NCBI GenBank assembly: GCA_902798965.1
Contig: CADBYS010000025.1
Location: forward strand, 1-48,518
DNA from: an uncultured Bacteroidales bacterium
Lineage (GTDB): Bacteria > Bacteroidota > Bacteroidia > Bacteroidales > Paludibacteraceae
Length of the DNA: 48,518 nucleotides
Direction: 5' to 3'
Position numbers and translations under genes: made by a program. The notes below the pieces were generated by a model that was not told where the DNA came from, searched no databases, and worked only from the letters and a program-made list of their open reading frames with translations. Position 1 is the first letter of the stretch. Every line of letters starts with the position of its first letter. This document shows positions 19,601 to 26,711 of the stretch, piece by piece.

Positions 19601-22600
19601 GATGGCAATACCGTCGAGGGCTTCAACCCGAACGTGTTCGATTACTATAAGCCGCAACCCGCTCTTACCTCGTTCATTCGCGAGTATGACAGCGATGTGG
19701 TGCGTCAGACCATCACGCCTGACTCTATCACTTGGCAGGTAACCGGCTCGAGCGAGCACACCTATTCGCTCGTTTATCCGAACGACCTGTCGTCGGATAT
19801 AGCCCTGGATACCCTCTATATCAACGGCCGTCCGCTTGAGGGCTTCAATGCTGCCGAAACGGAGTACACCATCTACAACAATGAGCCGATCAGCATTGAC
19901 GTACGCACCAAACCCGGACAGTCAGTTACTGTGAACATCCAGGTACAGGCTATGAATTCGAATGCTGCCGGAAGGATGCTCGCACCTGTGCAGCACTCCG
20001 GACTGCGCTACACCATCGATCTTGTAGCCGAGGATGGCGTATCCCGTGAGCGTTACATTATCGACGTGCTGCCTGAGGTATCGTCGGATGCTACACTGAA
20101 GATGATTCGTCTGAATGGCGTTGACCTGGCAGGATTCACGGCCGACAACCTGCGTTATCAGGTTCAACTGCCGACCGCTAATCCCAAGCTGCAAGAGCCG
20201 AGCATGCCGTCGATCACCTATCTGGCTAACCACCCTGCACAAACCATCACCGTCGATACGGCGCACATCGGTGGCACGACATATATCAATGTCACCTCGG
20301 AGGATGGCATGCTGCAGAACTCATACGAACTGGTGGTAACGGCTGAACCCTCGCACAACGCCGACCTCAACGGCCTGATGCTCAATGGCGAATTGTTGGA
20401 TAACTTCTCAGCCAACCGCCACTTCTATTCCGCACAAGTCGAGAACATGAATGTACAGGTTACGTATAGCTCTGTCGATCGCTTCCAGGATGTGACCACT
20501 ATCTACGATGGCAATACGGTCACCGTACGCGTCACGGCGCAAGATAGCGTGACGGTCAACGATTATATCATTGAGTTGTACACGCGTTCGCTGTCAGCGG
20601 ATGTCACCTTGGCAAATATCTTGCTCAACGGACAGTCGTTCACTGATTACGATGCATCGCTCGTTCCGTTCACGCCAATGAATAGTTACTACACCATTCC
20701 TGTCCTCAACCGTCAGCCTGTACCCGATGTGTCGGCTACGCTTAACAGTATCGGTCAGTCGATGGAGATCATCCAGCGTGAGGATAGCGTGTTCATCACC
20801 GTTACGGCCGAGGATGGCGTGCACACCAACACCTACGTGTTGTATTTCCGTCACCAGTACTCCGACGATACCTCGCTTGCCAAACTCGAGGTAGGCGACA
20901 GCGTGCTTGCACTTGTTCCCGGACAGACTGCTTATCGCTACGTGCTGCCCATTGGCACTGATGAGCACCCTGTAGTGTTCTACGAACTGGCGGACTTCGA
21001 AGCGCAACGCGAAGAGAACGAACAGGATAGCAAGACCTTGTGGTCGATGGATGTGGTTGCCGAGAACGGTACACGCGTCACCTATAGTATTGAGTTCGTC
21101 TATACGCTTTCCACGAACGCGCTGCTCAGCGATATAACCGCCGACGGTACAACGATCCCGGGCTTCCGTGCCGACTCGATGTACTATGCGTACGTGCTGC
21201 CGATGGGTGTACGTACCGTGCCCGAACTGCAGTTCGAGAAGGGCGATCAGTGGCAGTATGATCCTGTCGTTACGCTCATCACTACCGACTACCGCACCAC
21301 CTGCCAATGCACCGTGCTGGCTGAGGATAGCATACACAGCAAGACATATACCGTAGTGTACGAGATACAGAAGTCGGATGTTGATACGCTGGCTGTGCTG
21401 AGTGTGGCGAACGGCTTACTCAAGGACTTTGACCCGTACGTAACGAGTTACGTTATCACCTTGCCTAAGGGTACGACCGAGATACCGGCTGTAGAATGCG
21501 AGAAGGGTGATCCGTATCAAGATACGATAAGTAGCATCGAGGGTAATGTATATACGATGATGGTCATCGCCGAGAACGGACAGCAACGCACGTACACCAT
21601 CACCTTCAACAAGGCGCTTAGCGATGATGCAACGCTGTTGGCTATCTATTGTGCCGGCGAGCCGCTCGAGGGCTTCGAACCTGAAACGGAGAACTACACC
21701 ATCAAACTGCCATACGGAACGACGTCTATCCCTGTAGTCACCTACATCAAGAATAATCCGAAGCAACAGGATGTGATGAGCGTGTTTGGCGATCAGGTAG
21801 CTATCATCGTTACGGCAGAGGATGGTACGGTACGCAGTTATATGCTTACATTCGTCTTCGCCAAGTCGCCTGAGGCACGTCTGGCTTCGATCACCGTTGG
21901 CGGCGAGCCGCTGGTGAACTTCGATCCGGAGATCAGGGAATACACCGTTAACCTGCCGTACGGCACAACGGAGTTACCCGAGGTGAATGCTGTACTGGCC
22001 GATAGCACGGCTACCAAAGAGATTGTAGCCAACGGCTTGTCGGTAGTGATCAGTACTACCTCAGCCGACGAAGAGCACTTTGATGAGTACACCGTACTCT
22101 TCCAGATTGAGCGCTGCAAGATCGATTGGCTCAATGATCTGCAAGTCAAGGGCACAACCATCGAGGGCTTCGACAAGGATACGCTCGTCTATAGCATCGA
22201 GTACCCGCAAGGCACTGACTCCACCGCGTTCGTCACGGCTAAGGATGTGACTTGGACGCTGGCTGATACCACGGAAACGGTTACCGTCAACGAGCAGAAG
22301 GGCGTGATAGAAATCATGGTAGTTGCTCAGAACGACAAGTATGTACGCGTGTATGTCATCACGCAAACGATCTTGCTTAACAGCAATAGCCGTCTGGCTG
22401 ATCTTACTGTCAACGGTAAGACTGTCAAACTCTTTGCCGATAGCGTCTATAACTACTCCTACACCATTCTGGAGGGAGAGACGTTGCCCGAGGTCAAAGC
22501 TGTAGCACAAGACTCGCTCGCAGAGGTTTCTGTATCCTACGGCGCAGATTATGCCAAGGTTTTCTGTACTGCACAGGATGGTTCGGAAACGGTTTATACT

Positions 22601-22942
22601 GTGCTCTTCGAGGCTTCCGCACTTAACACAGGTGCCACACCGCAAACAACGGATGTGCTGATCAAGCAACTCTCTAATGATCAGTTTGCCGCCTATAGCA
22701 TACGTCTGAATACGTATCTGGCTATCTATGATGATAAGGGGCATATATATTACAACCTCGAGTTGCCTGTATGCAACCCCAACGACGCGGTGATCTCTAC
22801 CGATACCTACGGTCGTGAGGTACTCACCGATGCCACGGGCGACGCGGCGTACTTCCAGCTGCCCAGCCACGGTCAGACGATCTTCTACCTCTTCTATTCC
22901 GACAACCAACGGATCGAATCCGGTAAGTTCATCGTTCAATAA
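13655..22942 (+). CDS. Giant secreted cadherin-like repeat protein with two PCMD-like domains
   Basis: This encodes about 3095 residues. I chose the ATG at 13655 because it directly precedes a signal peptide (MKQFFTRFF, a hydrophobic core, then LNA-QQ); in-frame ATGs at 13628 and 13646 would only lengthen the N-terminus. Residues ~24-270 ('LPDPGFEDW', 'YWHGSN', 'SGYCVKV') and ~1525-1730 ('VIPNSDFTQW', 'PTGWNC') resemble the Bacteroidota putative carbohydrate metabolism domain (PCMD). Around them are about 29 modules of 80-90 residues, each reading L..I.(V/L)NG..LEGF.P....Y...LP.GTT..P.(I/V)...VTVTAE(D/N)G....YTI.F, the cadherin-like beta-sandwich pattern (Pfam Cadherin-like, PF12733). The last ~105 residues end in 'SGKFIVQ', consistent with a T9SS sorting domain though less canonical than in the neighbours. 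It is likely surface-bound and glycan- or partner-binding; no catalytic motif was seen. Confidence 0.9.
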   Translation: MKQFFTRFFMAVVLVMSTLSLNAQQLPDPGFEDWSGAKFDGNIQPKYWHGSNVSQVGFNFNFTTRETGRSGYCVKVANTYCGAMGIGQVSPGYVTIGTPWQYINGMDKANATGGTDGGINFTYRPDSVYVWIKRTGNKATTENFSVLFYSWKGNSSASSYKANENNNCTNTGAHTNEESDIRQAMDANKCGTATKATQVAEGFLFDMKEYTNWTQIKVPIYYFNDEAPEKANVILSSSGYPNFRQSGNINEGNAIYADDIALVYSSKIQQLYIGGKLWNGFDPNSTAEQVYSVGRTTTVPEVYAVRGAGAIKNIAGTTVNVPGRRLSGSEINIQYGTVDGAPTVITVTAADNSSTTTYRIKMVQAPSDNAKLGGIQVNGEPISGYNPMVGTYNVSLPYGTTAAPVVTVTKGEDGQNVTITQATSTTGTATINVVAPDGTTTKTYTINFSVALLSDNTLAGIKVNGQAIMDFTPTLTTYRVELPLGTTTMPTVEAVSAYPPGEQTIQYTAPATIDNGQYKISVTTPGNPTAKVYKLNFKITASTNSKLADLKMGSYIEDFNPSRTTYYVTLPMGTTELPAITYTKGDNYQTVTVQEGGVDGITTITVVAASGDQTVYKIICSTEKSEASHLNNIFIDGVALEGFDPNVTSYTYNLPIGTTALPAITWEAADEFETITPIYGGLNGTTRITVTAGNGNTTIYKITFTLETSSNATLNAIYVGGQLLEGFDPNTFIYLINLPKGTTELPAITWTQHDEWQTVTARYGGVNGDTKLTVRPQTGQSQTYTLQFRVQMDTVNHLQMIYLNGERLQGFHPDTLRYIDSLPVGVSAIPTITYTQASQSENVKVLNAGNVRTIRVTAENGSVREYVITFVITKLESAFPKMIYVDGKPLEGFDKTELNYIYEFEGETAPVITVEKDGNQQVTILTPVLEGTATVIVRPEGGGEGNTYTILFRLKTSEDVMLEDILLDGRSLRGFQGSVLDYTVSYTDVIPEVSYVAQNGQKVTVLTEKNVVRLYVAANGKSATYTLTFVKQLSADVTLQAILLDSVPMAQFVPETYDYALTLPAGSHVPDIAYIKGNEAQMVYMGQTGANRFAIQVIAEDGTMATYTLDFTIEQYTSTALLGIALDGTSLELQEGVYDYTQTIYEGAALPELTYTTDNGQTALAVNTSSTEQKVIVMAENGDVATYTISYTVIRSDDAALSGILLNGEALEGFAADVHAYTVELPWRTTIVPVIQPVSATPGQTVTIDYGAVNATTNIHVLAADGVTESNYTIAFPVHKSDNTKLESVEFEDVTFDFSPETNDYVIDLPYQTKAVPTIAYYVQEPEQHIEYISAPIADTTKLIVTAENGDQRTYTFAFNVPQSDKTNVLRQLIISTNKQSEMVRDVAADETDITIQLPYGTNEFNVSYLKNYDEQTVLVQPGGIYNPTILTVKANRGDEADVVYTVTPKIEQQNPAVLESITISGNPLPGFDKNRFSYIAKVSSSPLVSYTFGTGVAVMVTASTSKHWQATATKDGYTNTYDVWFYYPSDVIPNSDFTQWTSAATTSSAKKPTGWNCLADFASSYTYAVAFTFTPGEEVQQDGNNSVAYLHTQYNSAPLAGYVPGYITLGDIEYHYQRWGSSAFSVSGGIEFRNSPDVFSVRYKLTTANNNNRILYTMTGTHGTKTETLEDSQTSSNYVTKNIDLTNLNAAVGDPTQLNIVLNSFDSESGKNGTAGGEAKMYVDWVKISYNSSLSKVLVNGEAATKKDDKTFTYTLPSSEDKSQPELTFIGEVSDQAQIVTWTPENKGKRIAVVRNFAEDSVTYTQYNIEITRPLSTVNTLAALEVNGLPVDEWNAEKTDYTVYVPFGQKRIYDVQAKHASNLQTVTTSQNGNVVTVSVKPESGATRTYTVTFVESKSDDVTLAALSATGVEYNPAITEYNVSASTLPDIRFIKQTDGQTVVLRGGQLFITAENGVNRDTITITNTPPVVTTSGQLLDLSLDGNTVEGFNPNVFDYYKPQPALTSFIREYDSDVVRQTITPDSITWQVTGSSEHTYSLVYPNDLSSDIALDTLYINGRPLEGFNAAETEYTIYNNEPISIDVRTKPGQSVTVNIQVQAMNSNAAGRMLAPVQHSGLRYTIDLVAEDGVSRERYIIDVLPEVSSDATLKMIRLNGVDLAGFTADNLRYQVQLPTANPKLQEPSMPSITYLANHPAQTITVDTAHIGGTTYINVTSEDGMLQNSYELVVTAEPSHNADLNGLMLNGELLDNFSANRHFYSAQVENMNVQVTYSSVDRFQDVTTIYDGNTVTVRVTAQDSVTVNDYIIELYTRSLSADVTLANILLNGQSFTDYDASLVPFTPMNSYYTIPVLNRQPVPDVSATLNSIGQSMEIIQREDSVFITVTAEDGVHTNTYVLYFRHQYSDDTSLAKLEVGDSVLALVPGQTAYRYVLPIGTDEHPVVFYELADFEAQREENEQDSKTLWSMDVVAENGTRVTYSIEFVYTLSTNALLSDITADGTTIPGFRADSMYYAYVLPMGVRTVPELQFEKGDQWQYDPVVTLITTDYRTTCQCTVLAEDSIHSKTYTVVYEIQKSDVDTLAVLSVANGLLKDFDPYVTSYVITLPKGTTEIPAVECEKGDPYQDTISSIEGNVYTMMVIAENGQQRTYTITFNKALSDDATLLAIYCAGEPLEGFEPETENYTIKLPYGTTSIPVVTYIKNNPKQQDVMSVFGDQVAIIVTAEDGTVRSYMLTFVFAKSPEARLASITVGGEPLVNFDPEIREYTVNLPYGTTELPEVNAVLADSTATKEIVANGLSVVISTTSADEEHFDEYTVLFQIERCKIDWLNDLQVKGTTIEGFDKDTLVYSIEYPQGTDSTAFVTAKDVTWTLADTTETVTVNEQKGVIEIMVVAQNDKYVRVYVITQTILLNSNSRLADLTVNGKTVKLFADSVYNYSYTILEGETLPEVKAVAQDSLAEVSVSYGADYAKVFCTAQDGSETVYTVLFEASALNTGATPQTTDVLIKQLSNDQFAAYSIRLNTYLAIYDDKGHIYYNLELPVCNPNDAVISTDTYGREVLTDATGDAAYFQLPSHGQTIFYLFYSDNQRIESGKFIVQ

Positions 22943-22997
22943 GGAGTAAGAAAATTCGAACGCAGAAGCAAAAAGTGCTGTCTTTTGCTTACTATAC

Positions 22998-23038
22998 AAA
23001 AAAAATTCCGCTTAAAATAAGAAAGTGGAATTTTTTTT
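22998..23038 (+). terminator. Rho-independent terminator after the cadherin-like giant gene
   Basis: Left arm 22998-23013 (A8 then TTCCGCTT) pairs with right arm 23023-23038 (AAGTGGAA then T8). This gives a 16-bp stem with one G-U pair and a 9-nt loop. The A-tract/T-tract symmetry makes it potentially bidirectional. Confidence 0.85.
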
Positions 23039-23047
23039 TATGAATCA

Positions 23048-23079
23048 TTTGCAAATTCCATTTTTTTTTCGTAACTTTG
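23048..23079 (+). promoter_or_regulatory. Bacteroides-type promoter for the CotH-family gene (and gltX)
   Basis: TTTG at 23048-23051 and TAACTTTG at 23072-23079 are separated by exactly 20 nt, a consensus -33/-7 pair. The spacer ends in a run of nine T followed by CG. The start codon is 29 nt after the -7 box. The whole element is nearly identical to the one at 33856-33887. Confidence 0.85.
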
Positions 23080-23107
23080 TGCGTTAATTTTGCGCGTAAT
23101 CCAAATA

Positions 23108-24994
23108 ATGGTGCTTAAAGTGGTAAAATACGGTTTGCTGACGTGGGCGTTGTTCGCGTGCGCGAACGTGCATGCAGCGGAAAGCTTGCTGACCGGTACG
23201 CCTATCGGCTCGTCGCCATCGGTGGAATATACCAACTTCACGGCTACCACTACGCAGAACCTGCCCGCGGATGCTTTTGACGGCAATATGAATACGTTCT
23301 ATGCCTCCTACGAGCGCTCCTACACATGGGTGGGGCTGGATCTGGGCAGCAAGCATGTGATTTCGCGCGTTGGCTGGAGTCCGCGCAACGACGGTCTGGG
23401 ACCCGGACGTATGGTGCTCGGCGTATTCGAGGGAGCTAACCGAGCGGATTTTATGGATGCTATGCCGCTGTATGTCAACGACAAGCAGGGAACGATAGGG
23501 CAGATGGATTATGCCGATGTCAGTTGCTCCGTAGGCTTTCGCTATGTGCGGTATATTGGTCCGAGCGATGCCCGCTGCAATGTAGCGGAACTGGCGTTCT
23601 ATGGTCACGCAGGCGAGGGCGACAGTTCGCTACTTTACCGCCCTACCAACCTGCCGTGCGTGGTTATCCATACGCAGAACAACCTGGAACCGTACGACAA
23701 GCAAAATTACATCGAGAGCATCGTAACGATCATTGACAATCAGTCCGCAGTGTTGCGCGATACGGCAGGCGTGAGGTTGCGCGGAAATGCGTCCAAGGAT
23801 TTTCCCAAGAAGCCTTATCGCATCAAGTTCAATAGCAAGCATCATGTGCTCGGCTCGCCGGCTAATGCCAAGAACTGGACACTGGTCAATAACTATGGCG
23901 ACAAGACACTGATGCGCAATATTGTAGCATTTCACGTCAGCCGCGTGTTGGAGATGCCTTACACGCCGTTCTGCCAAGCCGTGGACGTGATCTTCAACGG
24001 CGAGTACAAAGGTTGCTATCAACTTAGTGACAAGATTGAGGTAAAGAAGGGTAGAGTGGAGATTAAGGAGATGAAAACCACCGATGTCAGCGGCAACGAA
24101 CTGACGGGCGGTTACTTGTGGGAGATTGACGGCTATGCTTGGTGCGAACCGCGGCCGTTCTACACGCCGCACAATATGCCTGTTACGCTGCATTCGCCTA
24201 AGGACGATGAGATAGTGCCTGCACAACGTACGTACTTCGAGAACTACTTCAGCAACCTCGAGGCGATGGTGTACCGGAGTTCGCAGAACGATACCACGTG
24301 GCGTCGTTATGTCGATTATACGACCTTTGCGCGCTACTTCCTCGCCAACCAGATGTGCGGCAATCCCGATGTGTTCTGGTCGTGCTACATGTACAAGCAG
24401 CGCGGCGACGACAAGGCATACGTAGGCCCCGTATGGGATTTCGATATCGCTTTCGATAACGATAACCGGCAGTACCCGTTGGCTAGCCACACGCAGTTTA
24501 TGCTGGGCGGTGCTGACAATGCCGAGGCGTTTGCAAGGCATATACTGTATGCCGACCAAACGACGCGAGAGCAGATGAAGGACTATTGGCATCGGGCACG
24601 AAACAAGGGAATAGATGCTCAGGAATTATGTGCGCTTGTCGATAGCATTGCGGTTGAGATCGATGCCTCGCAGCGCCTGAACTTCTTGCGCTGGCCTATC
24701 CTCTCGCAGTACGTGCATCAGAACCCCATGGCACTGGGCTCATTCAGCGCGGAAGTTGACCGCTTGAAACAGTTCATCGAGATGCGCGTAGCATGGATGG
24801 ACAACAAGTTAGGCTACACTTGGCATCCGCTCGAGCAGAGTAGCGCCGTACAGCAAACATGGCAAGACTCACAGGGATACCGAGTGTACGACATCTACGG
24901 ACGGTTAATCTATGCGGGCGATACGATGCCCGGCTTACCGACAGGAATATATATCATTCAACATAATAACACAACAATTAAAATTCTGCAATAG
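23108..24994 (+). CDS. Secreted CotH-kinase-family protein with discoidin-like domain and T9SS tail
   Basis: This encodes 628 residues from ATG 23108, chosen because a signal peptide follows at once (MVLKVVKYG, hydrophobic core, VHAAE). Residues ~25-180 resemble a discoidin (F5/8 type C) fold ('[12 protein letters not shown]', 'WVGLDLGS', 'RYVRYIG', '[10 protein letters not shown]'). Residues ~190-560 are a CotH domain: 'VRLRGNAS' at 222, 'PYRIKF', '[11 protein letters not shown]', '[13 protein letters not shown]', and '[13 protein letters not shown]' with D444, D446 and D450/D452, the acidic cluster that binds metal in CotH kinases. The last ~50 residues ('[14 protein letters not shown]', 'LPTGIYIIQ', 'IKILQ') look like a T9SS sorting domain. 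CotH of Bacillus phosphorylates spore-coat proteins; secreted Bacteroidota homologues are uncharacterised, so the substrate is unknown. Transcription likely starts at the promoter just upstream and may continue into gltX. Confidence 0.88.
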   Translation: MVLKVVKYGLLTWALFACANVHAAESLLTGTPIGSSPSVEYTNFTATTTQNLPADAFDGNMNTFYASYERSYTWVGLDLGSKHVISRVGWSPRNDGLGPGRMVLGVFEGANRADFMDAMPLYVNDKQGTIGQMDYADVSCSVGFRYVRYIGPSDARCNVAELAFYGHAGEGDSSLLYRPTNLPCVVIHTQNNLEPYDKQNYIESIVTIIDNQSAVLRDTAGVRLRGNASKDFPKKPYRIKFNSKHHVLGSPANAKNWTLVNNYGDKTLMRNIVAFHVSRVLEMPYTPFCQAVDVIFNGEYKGCYQLSDKIEVKKGRVEIKEMKTTDVSGNELTGGYLWEIDGYAWCEPRPFYTPHNMPVTLHSPKDDEIVPAQRTYFENYFSNLEAMVYRSSQNDTTWRRYVDYTTFARYFLANQMCGNPDVFWSCYMYKQRGDDKAYVGPVWDFDIAFDNDNRQYPLASHTQFMLGGADNAEAFARHILYADQTTREQMKDYWHRARNKGIDAQELCALVDSIAVEIDASQRLNFLRWPILSQYVHQNPMALGSFSAEVDRLKQFIEMRVAWMDNKLGYTWHPLEQSSAVQQTWQDSQGYRVYDIYGRLIYAGDTMPGLPTGIYIIQHNNTTIKILQ

Positions 24995-24998
24995 AACT

Positions 24999-26564
24999 AT
25001 GAACAATAGAAAAGTAAGAGTTCGCTTCGCACCATCGCCGACGGGTGCTCTGCATATTGGCGGAGTACGTACTGCGTTGTATAACTACCTGTTTGCCCGT
25101 CAGAACGACGGCGATATGCTGTTGCGTATCGAGGATACCGATTCCACGCGATTCGTGCCGGGAGCCGAGGAGTATATCTTGGAGGCACTGGATTGGCTGG
25201 GCATAGAGATTGACGAAGGTCTGCGCGCCAAGAAAGATTCCGCAACCGGGAAGATTGAGATTGAGTCGGTAGGCGAGAACGGTCCGTATCGTCAGAGCGA
25301 GCGCAGGGATATATATTGGAAGTATGTGAAGTACCTGTTGGATCACCAGTTGGCATACGTGGCGTTTGATACGCCCGAGCAACTCGAAGCCAAGCGCAAG
25401 GAGATACCTAACTTCCAGTACGATGCCACCACGCGCAGTATGATGGATAACTCGCTCACGTGTATCAATGCCAAGGAGCGTGCGCTGAGCGGCGAGCCGT
25501 ACGTAGTGCGCTTCCTGGTTGATCCGGATGAGGAGGTTGTGGTGCACGACTTGATTCGTGGCGATGTAGTGATTAACTCGAATATATTGGACGACAAGGT
25601 TCTGTACAAGTCATCCGACAAGTTGCCTACCTACCACCTGGCCAACATTGTCGATGACCATCTGATGGGTATCACCCACGTCATCCGCGGCGAGGAGTGG
25701 TTGCCCAGCGCACCGCTCCACGTACTGTTGTACCGCGCCTTCGGCTGGGAGGATACGATGCCTCAGTTTGCTCACCTGCCCCTGCTGCTCAAGCCCGACG
25801 GCAACGGCAAACTCAGCAAGCGTGACGGCGACCGACTCGGCTTCCCCGTGTTCCCGCTCGAGTTCCACAATCAGAAGGATGGCTCGGTGAGCAGCGGCTA
25901 TCGCGAGAGCGGATATTATCCCGAGGCAGTCATCAACTTCCTTGCACTGCTTGGTTGGCATACGTCAGGCGATCAGGAGATCTTCTCCATGGACGATCTG
26001 ATAGCTCAGTTCTCGCTGGAGCGCGTGAGCAAGTCCGGCGCGAAGTTCGATTACGAGAAGGGCAAATGGTTCAACCACCAGTATCTGCAGATGCGCAGCA
26101 ACGAGCAGCTGGCAGAAGAGTTTCGACCAATATTGGCCGAAAAGATAGGCGAGAAAGCGGTGAAAAACATAGGTCAAGAGAAGATAGCAAAGATCGTAGG
26201 CTTGGTCAAGGAACGCGTATCGTTCGTGAGCGAACTATGGGAGCAGTGTAACTTCCTGTTCGTGGCTCCTGAGGAGTACGACGAGAAGTCACTCAAGAAA
26301 CGTTGGAAAGAGGATTCGCCCAAGCATATGAAAGAACTGCTTGTGTTACTCAAGGCACAGAAGGACTGGAGCGCCGACGCACTGGATGCAACCGTGCTGC
26401 CGTGGATAGAGATGAAAGAGTACGGCCTGGGTATCGTCATGAACGCTTTTCGTATATGCCTTGTAGGCGCAGCACGCGGACCGCATATCTGGGCAATCAC
26501 CGACGTACTCGGTAAGGACGAGACCATCCGACGCGTCGAGACCGCCCTCAAGCGCCTGAGTTGA
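24999..26564 (+). CDS. gltX: Glutamate--tRNA ligase
   Basis: This 521-residue class I aminoacyl-tRNA synthetase charges tRNA-Glu in the cytoplasm. The start at 24999 is fixed by the family N-terminus '[17 protein letters not shown]', with the HIGH-type signature HIGG at residues 19-22. The KMSKS-type loop is KLSKR at 271-275, followed by '[12 protein letters not shown]' and a short insert typical of Bacteroidota GluRS. Length and domain order are normal, with the C-terminal helical anticodon-binding part ending in 'VETALKRLS'. It begins only 4 nt after the stop of the secreted CotH-family gene, an unexpected partner for a housekeeping gene; no separate promoter is evident in the gap, though one could lie inside the upstream gene. 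Confidence 0.97.
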   Translation: MNNRKVRVRFAPSPTGALHIGGVRTALYNYLFARQNDGDMLLRIEDTDSTRFVPGAEEYILEALDWLGIEIDEGLRAKKDSATGKIEIESVGENGPYRQSERRDIYWKYVKYLLDHQLAYVAFDTPEQLEAKRKEIPNFQYDATTRSMMDNSLTCINAKERALSGEPYVVRFLVDPDEEVVVHDLIRGDVVINSNILDDKVLYKSSDKLPTYHLANIVDDHLMGITHVIRGEEWLPSAPLHVLLYRAFGWEDTMPQFAHLPLLLKPDGNGKLSKRDGDRLGFPVFPLEFHNQKDGSVSSGYRESGYYPEAVINFLALLGWHTSGDQEIFSMDDLIAQFSLERVSKSGAKFDYEKGKWFNHQYLQMRSNEQLAEEFRPILAEKIGEKAVKNIGQEKIAKIVGLVKERVSFVSELWEQCNFLFVAPEEYDEKSLKKRWKEDSPKHMKELLVLLKAQKDWSADALDATVLPWIEMKEYGLGIVMNAFRICLVGAARGPHIWAITDVLGKDETIRRVETALKRLS

Positions 26565-26604
26565 TTCGATAGGCCGATTGATCGATTTATCGGATAGTCG
26601 GTTC

Positions 26605-26644
26605 TGTCGATATATCGATTTGTCGAAATCCCGAAATATCGACA
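26605..26644. repeat. Imperfect inverted repeat in the gltX-nagB gap
   Basis: TGTCGATATATCG (26605-26617) pairs with CGAAATATCGACA (26632-26644) with one mismatch. The surrounding 26565-26660 is filled with short CGATT/ATCG words. There is no T-tract, so it is more like an extragenic repeat than a classic terminator. Confidence 0.5.
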
Positions 26645-26711
26645 ATCGAACACTGAAAAAGAAAAACACACCAACATTTAAACTATATAATTAACCTTAT
26701 ATACCAAAACA

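Noticed and set aside
15515-22999. Minus-strand open frames opposite the cadherin-like giant (for example 411 and 312 codons)
   Set aside because: They are shadows of a repetitive, high-GC-third-position coding strand; no domain or regulatory signal supports them.
26565-26711. Possible tRNA or small RNA gene between gltX and nagB
   Set aside because: No cloverleaf or conserved T-loop (GGTTCRANNCC) could be found; only AT-rich short repeats and one imperfect hairpin are present.
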